NCBI RefSeq assembly: GCF_000364225.2
Contig: NZ_AQFT02000001.1
Location: 6,002,501 to 6,066,500 of the forward strand
Source: Eubacterium plexicaudatum ASF492
Lineage (GTDB): Bacteria; Bacillota; Clostridia; Lachnospirales; Lachnospiraceae
Direction: 5' to 3'
Length of the DNA: 64,000 nt
The notes under the pieces are model-generated. The model did no database searches. It had not been told where the DNA came from and was given only the letters and a program-made list of their open reading frames with translations. Below, in pieces: positions 58,210-64,000 of the stretch (positions are counted from its first letter, which is position 1; every line of letters starts with the position of its first letter). The position numbers were made by a program, and so were the translations under genes.

Positions 58210-59939
58210 CAGAGAACCGGATGAAAAGCCGGATATGGCTTTTGATTTGTGTGCTTGTGACAGCGGTCTTTTTGGTTATGACGGTGAAGGTATATCCGGT
58301 AGCTATTGACAAGCATAATTTTTTAAATTATTCGTTAACATTTGATATAAAACAAGATTGGAACATTTGGATTGCAGGGATATTGACAGCGGGATTGGCT
58401 GTCGTGCTGCTGTTTCGCTATATGACAAAGACATCCGTGACCAAAAGATCCGAGATTCGAATGTCCGAAAGTGAAAACGAAGCAGCGGACGAACGGTCCG
58501 TGCAAAAAAAGATATTTCGGTTTTCCTTTTTGTGTAATGCCATAGTCTGGGGATGTGTGCTGCTTTTGCTTTTTCCGGGAACCGGCATGAACGACACGGT
58601 ATTTTGTATGAAGTCGCCGATTAATTCCGCGCAGATACAGCCGCTTATTTTTGAAGCTGCCGTGTACTGGGGCATGCGTTTGTTTGGAATGCTGACCGGG
58701 AGCTCGGTTGCAGCACACGCACTGCTCGTATGGATACAGATGATGTTTTGTGCATGGGCAGCCGCATATGCGGTGGCGTGGCTGTATCGTAAGAAAATCA
58801 AAGCATCCATCTGCTATGCCGTTGCAGCCGCATTTGCTTTATCGCCTGTGATGGCGGATTATGCGGTAACGCTTATAAAAGATACGGTTTTTGGGTTTTT
58901 ATTGCTGTTGCTGCTGCTGCAGTCCTACGATCTGATCTGTGAAAAACAGGAGCGCATGACGAACAGACAAGCGTTAAAGCTGGCCGTGCTTATGGTTTTC
59001 ACAACCTTATTACGGAATAATGGAATTGTGATCAACGTTGTTTTGCTGCTCGTTTTATTTTTTATAAAAAAAGCGGATCGCAGAAAACTGACAGCCGCGC
59101 TGCTGGCCGTCGTAGTATGCACCAAACTGAATGGGGCCATCGTATCGCATTATCATCCGCAGGACCATTCGTTTCGGGAAGCGACAGGTGTCCTTACCCA
59201 GCAGATGGCAGCAGTGATTGCAAGAGACGGAACGATGTCCGAAGAGGAAGAGGCGTTTTTAAACAGCGTGCTTCCGTTGGAACGTTGGAAAGAATGGTAT
59301 CTGTTTGACTTTGTGGACAGAATTAAATTTCATCCGGAGTTTGATCTTACATTTTTGAATGCGCATAAGGCGGAGTATATCAGGACCTGGCATTCGCTGT
59401 TAAAGAAAAATTTTAAGATCTATGTGGACGCCTATCTGTTCCACACGTATCAGCTGTGGAATGTGGCCGGCTTTGACCGGGCATGCCTGGATTATACACA
59501 GTCGGTGTTTGTAAGGCTGAATAACAATGAAACGGATGACAGTGTATCCGGGCAGTATCTGCAGTCCATAGGGCTTGCAAATCATTCCGTGTTTCCGCAG
59601 ATGTTTGTAAATGCGTTAACGGACACGTTTGTCAGAGCTTGTGAACTGAACCTGCTTTTGAATCCGGGCTGTATGATATGCATCCTGCTTCTGTGTATCT
59701 TTTTTCTGCTGGCTGCAAGACGTATGGCAGAACTGGTATTTCTTGTTCCGCAGCTGTGCTTTTGGCTTATATTTATGGCGGCGACGCCTGCGGGCGGGCC
59801 ATTCCGGTACAGTTTTTATCTGCTTGTCTGTCTGCCGTTTGGCATTTTGCTGACATGGAAAGCAGTATATGGCTCACAGGCGGCCGCAGCGGTGTTTTCA
59901 CCGGAAAGAAGAAGGAAAGAAGGAGAAATGCGTGGATAA
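58206..59939 (+). CDS. DUF6020-like polytopic membrane protein
   Basis: 577 residues, about 12 membrane segments. LLLFPGTGMNDTVFCMKSPI, the YAVTLIKDTVFGFLLLLLLL stretch and TLLRNNGIVINVVLLLVLFF fit DUF6020 proteins of Firmicutes, which are found in cell-surface glycan loci. A long outside loop (about residues 320-450) may hold the active part. Translationally coupled to both neighbours. Function unknown. Confidence 0.78.
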   Translation: MTENRMKSRIWLLICVLVTAVFLVMTVKVYPVAIDKHNFLNYSLTFDIKQDWNIWIAGILTAGLAVVLLFRYMTKTSVTKRSEIRMSESENEAADERSVQKKIFRFSFLCNAIVWGCVLLLLFPGTGMNDTVFCMKSPINSAQIQPLIFEAAVYWGMRLFGMLTGSSVAAHALLVWIQMMFCAWAAAYAVAWLYRKKIKASICYAVAAAFALSPVMADYAVTLIKDTVFGFLLLLLLLQSYDLICEKQERMTNRQALKLAVLMVFTTLLRNNGIVINVVLLLVLFFIKKADRRKLTAALLAVVVCTKLNGAIVSHYHPQDHSFREATGVLTQQMAAVIARDGTMSEEEEAFLNSVLPLERWKEWYLFDFVDRIKFHPEFDLTFLNAHKAEYIRTWHSLLKKNFKIYVDAYLFHTYQLWNVAGFDRACLDYTQSVFVRLNNNETDDSVSGQYLQSIGLANHSVFPQMFVNALTDTFVRACELNLLLNPGCMICILLLCIFFLLAARRMAELVFLVPQLCFWLIFMAATPAGGPFRYSFYLLVCLPFGILLTWKAVYGSQAAAAVFSPERRRKEGEMRG

Positions 59940-60867
59940 AATAGCCGTGCTTATCCCGTGCTACAACGAGGCAAAGACGATCCGCAAAGTTGTGCGGGAC
60001 TGGAAAAACGAAATCCCGGAGGCAGTCATCTATGTATATGACAACAATTCCTCGGACGGTTCCGCAGAAATAGCCGAAGAGGAAGGCGCCATAGTCAGAA
60101 GGGAATATCAACAGGGCAAAGGGAACGTGATACGCCGGATGTTCCGGGAGGTGGATGCACAGTGTTACCTTATGGTAGATGCGGACGACACGTATCCGGT
60201 GGAATACGGCAGACGCATGATTGACGAAGTGCTGTATAAAAACGTGGATATGGTAATCGGAGACAGACTGTCGTCTACGTATTTTGAAGAGAACAAAAGA
60301 CCGTTTCATAACTTTGGCAACAGTCTGGTGCGATTTACGATTAACCGCCTGTTTCAGACCAATATACGGGATATTATGACCGGATACCGGGCGTTTGGAT
60401 TTTTATTTGTAAAGACGTTTCCGGTGTTGTCCAAAGGATTTGAAATCGAGACGGAAATGAGCATCCATGCCGTGGACAAAAACATGCGCATCAGCAGCAT
60501 TGTGATCGGATACCGGGACAGACAGGAAGGCAGTGAATCCAAGCTGAATACTTATGCGGACGGGATGAAAGTGTTAAAGACGATCGGGGCTTTGTATAAA
60601 AATTATAAGCCGATGCGGTTCTTTTCCTGGCTGGCGGCGCTGTTGTTTCTGACTGCGGCCATATTCGTTGCTCCGGTGTTTGTGACCTATGTCCAAAGCG
60701 GGCTGGTGCCAAGATTTCCTACGCTGATCGCATCCGGGTTTATTGCGCTTGCGGCGGTACTGAGCTTTTTTTCGGGAATGATACTGGAAACGATTGCGCA
60801 AAAAAGCAGACAGGAATTTGAAATGTCGCTGCATGATGCGCAGAGGGCGTATAAGGAGCTTTTATAA
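59932..60867 (+). CDS. GT2 dolichol-phosphate-mannosyltransferase-like protein
   Basis: 311 residues, starting at a GTG (59932) with AAGGAG upstream and overlapping the previous stop. AVLIPCYNEAKTIRKVVRDW, YVYDNNSSDGSAEIA, MVDADDTYP (DxD) and FGNSLVRFTINRLF are DPM1/ArnC-like; two C-terminal membrane helices follow. It would transfer a sugar from a nucleotide donor to undecaprenyl phosphate. Confidence 0.9.
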   Translation: MDKIAVLIPCYNEAKTIRKVVRDWKNEIPEAVIYVYDNNSSDGSAEIAEEEGAIVRREYQQGKGNVIRRMFREVDAQCYLMVDADDTYPVEYGRRMIDEVLYKNVDMVIGDRLSSTYFEENKRPFHNFGNSLVRFTINRLFQTNIRDIMTGYRAFGFLFVKTFPVLSKGFEIETEMSIHAVDKNMRISSIVIGYRDRQEGSESKLNTYADGMKVLKTIGALYKNYKPMRFFSWLAALLFLTAAIFVAPVFVTYVQSGLVPRFPTLIASGFIALAAVLSFFSGMILETIAQKSRQEFEMSLHDAQRAYKELL

Positions 60868-60882
60868 GGGAGTCAAATACAG

Positions 60883-62238
60883 ATGTTTGAAAACATGACG
60901 GAACAGCAAGCGCGTAAAACCATATTGGAAAGCGTGAAACAGTATTGTGAAAAATTTCATATGCAGCAGGGGACATGGAAAAAAGGAGAACGGATTCCGT
61001 ATGCGGCGAGGGTCTACGACAGCCGGGAGATGACAGCTCTTGCAGACAGTGCGCTGGACTTCTGGCTGACAGCCGGACGGTATATGCAGCTGTTTGAAAA
61101 AGAGCTGGCCGCGTATCTTAACGTGCCTTTCTGTTCGATGGTAAACTCCGGCTCTTCCGCAAATCTGCTGGCGTTTATGGCGTTTACTTCTCCGCTGCTG
61201 GAGGACAGGCAGATCAAAAGAGGAGATGAGGTCATTACCGCAGCCGCAGGCTTTCCGACGACGGTCACGCCGATCATACAGTATGGCGCGGTGCCGGTGT
61301 TTGCAGACATTACGATACCCGAATACAACATAGATGTAAACCGGCTGGAAGAAGCTTATTCGAGCCGGACAAAAGCCGTGATGCTGGCGCATACGCTTGG
61401 CAATCCGTTTGCTTTAAAAGCAGTCAGGCAGTTCTGCGACAGCCATAAACTCTGGCTGATCGAAGACAACTGCGATGCGCTGGGGAGCGTTTACGAAATG
61501 GACGGAATACAAAGGCTGACAGGCACAATCGGAGACATCGGGACATCCAGCTTTTACCCGCCGCATCATATTACGACCGGTGAGGGAGGCGCGGTCTATA
61601 CAAAAGATCCGCTTTTACATAAGATTATCCGATCTTTGCGCGACTGGGGCAGGCAGTGCCAGTGCCCTCCAGGCACGGACGGCATCTGCGGGCATCGTTT
61701 TGACGGACAGTATGGAGAACTTCCGCCGGGATATGACCATAAATATGTCTATTCGCATTTCGGATATAATCTGAAAGCGACCGATATGCAGGCGGCCATC
61801 GGATGCGCGCAGCTGGAAAAACTGCCGGAATTTACCGCGCAGAGAAGAAACCATTTTCAGCGATTGAAACAGGCGCTTGTATCCGCACCTGCGGCCGCAT
61901 CCGTAGAACAACGGTTGATTCTGCCAAAAGCAGCGGCGCATTCCATACCGAGTTGGTTTGGCTTTCCTGTCACCTGTCGGGAAGGAACGGATCGAACGGC
62001 CATTGTATCGTATCTGGAAGAGAGAGGGATACAGACACGTATGCTGTTTGCCGGAAATCTGATCCGGCATCCATGCTTTGATCAGATACGGGCGCAAGGC
62101 AGCGGGTATCGTGTGGCCGGAAGCCTTGAAAACACAGAACGGGTTATGCGGGATACCTTTTGGGTAGGCGTGTATCCGGGAATGACAGACGATATGGTGG
62201 ATGAGATTGCGCAGGTTCTTGTGGAAGCAATAACATAA
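60883..62238 (+). CDS. rfbH: RfbH / AscC-type CDP-4-keto-6-deoxyglucose 3-dehydrase
   Basis: 451 residues of the DegT/DnrJ/EryC1/StrS fold. The usual PLP-binding Lys is replaced by His (His228/His229 in SSFYPPHHITTGEGGAV), which in this subfamily marks a PMP-dependent dehydrase, not an aminotransferase. Cys197 and the CxCx7C set Cys259, Cys261, Cys269 fit the ligands of its [2Fe-2S] cluster. It removes the 3-hydroxyl of CDP-4-keto-6-deoxyglucose with a reductase partner not seen in the window. Confidence 0.9.
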   Translation: MFENMTEQQARKTILESVKQYCEKFHMQQGTWKKGERIPYAARVYDSREMTALADSALDFWLTAGRYMQLFEKELAAYLNVPFCSMVNSGSSANLLAFMAFTSPLLEDRQIKRGDEVITAAAGFPTTVTPIIQYGAVPVFADITIPEYNIDVNRLEEAYSSRTKAVMLAHTLGNPFALKAVRQFCDSHKLWLIEDNCDALGSVYEMDGIQRLTGTIGDIGTSSFYPPHHITTGEGGAVYTKDPLLHKIIRSLRDWGRQCQCPPGTDGICGHRFDGQYGELPPGYDHKYVYSHFGYNLKATDMQAAIGCAQLEKLPEFTAQRRNHFQRLKQALVSAPAAASVEQRLILPKAAAHSIPSWFGFPVTCREGTDRTAIVSYLEERGIQTRMLFAGNLIRHPCFDQIRAQGSGYRVAGSLENTERVMRDTFWVGVYPGMTDDMVDEIAQVLVEAIT

Positions 62239-62283
62239 AATAAAAAGGATAACGGACAGAATCCGGGAAGAAGGTGATGTGAA

Positions 62284-64000
62284 ATGAGAATGAAAGCTGC
62301 GGACTATGTGGCGGATATGCTGGTAAAGCATGAAATAGCGCATGTGTTTACGGTTACCGGAGGCGGCGCGATGCATTTAAATCATGCATTTGGCCATAAG
62401 GAAGGACTGACATGTATCTATCAGCATCACGAACAGGCATGTGCCATGGCAGCGGAAAGCTATGCGAGAATCCGGGGCAGGATGGCGGCTGTGTGCGTAA
62501 CAACCGGACCGGGCGGAACGAATGCGCTGACCGGGGTGCTTGGCAGCTGGCTGGATTCGATTCCGATGCTTGTTATTTCCGGTCAGGTGCGCACGGATAT
62601 GACGGCACGCAGTACGGGGCTTGGAATTCGCGCGCTGGGAGATCAGGAATTTGACATTACAAGAGCGGTTTCCTGCATGACTAAATATGCGGTTATGGTT
62701 ACCAGACCGGAAGATATTCGTTATTGTCTGGAAAAAGCGCTGTTTATCGCCAAATCCGGACGTCCCGGTCCATGCTGGCTGGATATCCCACTGGATGTGC
62801 AGGCAGCATGGCTGCAAACGGAGGAGCTTGCAGGCTATGATCCTGCAAACGATCCGGATTACCTACGTGTGATGCCGGCTGCAGTTACAGACGAGACCGT
62901 AGACCGGATCATACAAAAGGTGCGATGTGCAAAAAGACCTGTACTCCATGCCGGAAACGGCGTCCGGATTGCAGGCGCGCAGAAGCTGCTGCTGGAAGTG
63001 GCGGAAAAGCTGTACATACCGGTCGTCACCGGATGGAACAGCATCGACTTGATTGCGGACGAACATCCGCTGTATGCCGGACGCGCCGGGATTATGGGCG
63101 ACCGGCCGGGAAACTGGGCGGTACAATGCAGTGACGTTTTGCTGTCCGTCGGCAGCCGGCTGTCGGTCCGGCAGGTAGGATATGCGCAGGGTACGTGGGC
63201 GCGTGATGCCTGTACCATCGTGCAGGACATAGACAACGAAGAGCTGAAAAAGCCAAATATACATGTGGATATGCCTGTGTGGGCAGATGCCTATGCATTA
63301 TTGGAGAAGCTGAACCGACGCCTGAGCGGCGAGCCGTCCGCTGACGGAAGCGCCCCGCACCCGCAAGGCAATGCCGGCGAAGCGGATGACGCTGCAATGC
63401 TGCATCAGGCATGGATACAAAAATGCAGGAACCTCAGGGAACGATATCCGGTCGTGCAGAAAAAGCATTTCAAACAGCGGACGCCGGCGAATGTATACGC
63501 ATTCATACATACACTGAGCGAAGCCCTGCCGGAAGGCAGAATTACCGTAGTCGGCAATGGCTCCGCAAGTGTGGCAGGCAGCCATGCATTTGTTATAAAG
63601 CCGGGACAAAGATTCCTGATCAACTCCGGTGCGGCATCTATGGGATACGATCTTCCTGCGGCGGTCGGCGCCTGTATTGCCGCAGGATATGAGGAAATCA
63701 CCTGTCTGACCGGAGACGGCAGCATCCAGATGAATCTGCAGGAGCTGCAGACGATTGTCCATCACAGACTGCCGGTTAAAATCTTTGTTATTAATAACGA
63801 AGGTTATCATTCGATCCGCCAGACACAGAGAAATTATTTTAAAGAACCTTTGGTCGGCGTGGGAACAGACAGCGCAGACCTGAGTTTTCCTTCTATGGAA
63901 AAACTGGCATGGGCTTACGGTTTTCCTTATTACAAAATACAAGCAAATGACCAGCTGCCAAAAGTCACAGAGATATTAAAAAAAGAAGGCTTTTGCATCT
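62284..64000 (+). CDS. Thiamine-diphosphate enzyme, acetolactate-synthase-like (runs off the window)
   Basis: At least 572 residues, open to the window end. HVFTVTGGGAMHLNHAFG and CIYQHHEQACAMAAESYAR carry the catalytic Glu; TTGPGGTNALTGVL follows; the TPP motif is GDGSIQMNLQELQTIVHH ... VINNEGYHS. AAGGTGATG precedes the ATG. Next to rfbH this recalls YerE, which adds a two-carbon unit from pyruvate to a 3,6-dideoxy-4-ketohexose in yersiniose synthesis; this specific role is inference. Confidence 0.82.
   Translation, partial: MRMKAADYVADMLVKHEIAHVFTVTGGGAMHLNHAFGHKEGLTCIYQHHEQACAMAAESYARIRGRMAAVCVTTGPGGTNALTGVLGSWLDSIPMLVISGQVRTDMTARSTGLGIRALGDQEFDITRAVSCMTKYAVMVTRPEDIRYCLEKALFIAKSGRPGPCWLDIPLDVQAAWLQTEELAGYDPANDPDYLRVMPAAVTDETVDRIIQKVRCAKRPVLHAGNGVRIAGAQKLLLEVAEKLYIPVVTGWNSIDLIADEHPLYAGRAGIMGDRPGNWAVQCSDVLLSVGSRLSVRQVGYAQGTWARDACTIVQDIDNEELKKPNIHVDMPVWADAYALLEKLNRRLSGEPSADGSAPHPQGNAGEADDAAMLHQAWIQKCRNLRERYPVVQKKHFKQRTPANVYAFIHTLSEALPEGRITVVGNGSASVAGSHAFVIKPGQRFLINSGAASMGYDLPAAVGACIAAGYEEITCLTGDGSIQMNLQELQTIVHHRLPVKIFVINNEGYHSIRQTQRNYFKEPLVGVGTDSADLSFPSMEKLAWAYGFPYYKIQANDQLPKVTEILKKEGFCI

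Overview
The window looks like chromosomal DNA of a gut Firmicute of class Clostridia, most likely Lachnospiraceae. This rests on the near-universal AGGAGG-type ribosome binding sites, the CD1107/CD1108/CD1112-type conjugation genes, the large serine recombinases and a Lachnospiraceae-type peptidoglycan-binding gene. No tRNA, rRNA or CRISPR array was seen.

Layout. (1) 1-1.3 kb: an AT-rich pair, the tail of a TIR-like protein overlapping a membrane-anchored Macro-like protein, which reads as a type II Thoeris-like anti-phage module. (2) 1.3-36.6 kb: a GC-richer integrative conjugative element (ICE), all on the minus strand. It runs from parA/parB (right) through a DUF6017 protein, PcfB, VirD4, Maff2, a TrbL/VirB6-like protein, PrgI, VirB4, a cell-wall hydrolase, topoisomerase III, an ArdC-like protein and a giant methylase-helicase to MobC and the relaxase (left). 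The methylase-helicase gene is cut by an IS66-family element (8-bp target duplication). Two short tandem elements with Tn7/Mu-like ends sit between virB4 and the hydrolase gene. (3) 36.7-40.6 kb: three consecutive large serine recombinase genes on the plus strand, the first lacking its N-terminal catalytic domain. (4) 40.6-45.4 kb: an AT-rich restriction-modification locus on the minus strand with an AlwI-like endonuclease, a two-domain adenine methylase and another DNA methylase. (5) 45.6-46.4 kb: a small unknown gene and the C-terminal stump of a peptidoglycan-binding gene, which I take as the right edge of the mobile island. (6) 46.7-64 kb: a surface-glycan cluster on the plus strand: XRE regulator, GT4, an inserted IS of about 1.9 kb, GT2, DUF4422-GT8, ABC exporter (Wzm/Wzt), a GlfT2-like transferase, two large membrane proteins, a DPM-like GT2, RfbH and a thiamine-diphosphate enzyme that runs off the window. 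The last two suggest a 3,6-dideoxy or branched sugar (yersiniose-like).

Quality note. At least 15 frame breaks are seen, in the ICE, recombinase, methylase and glycan genes. Each is repaired by adding one base to a homopolymer run. Same-direction deficits point to under-called homopolymers in the assembly, so I annotate those genes as single genes with a frame break. Independent true lesions are the IS66 insertion, the missing N-terminus of the first recombinase, the in-frame stop in the endonuclease and the stump at 45.95 kb.

Most unusual items: the two tandem mini-elements with iterated ends (24.8-25.45 kb), a 142-nt RNA-like hairpin after the relaxase whose pair changes are nearly all G-U compatible on the transcribed strand, and a tnpV gene overprinted inside the methylase-helicase gene.
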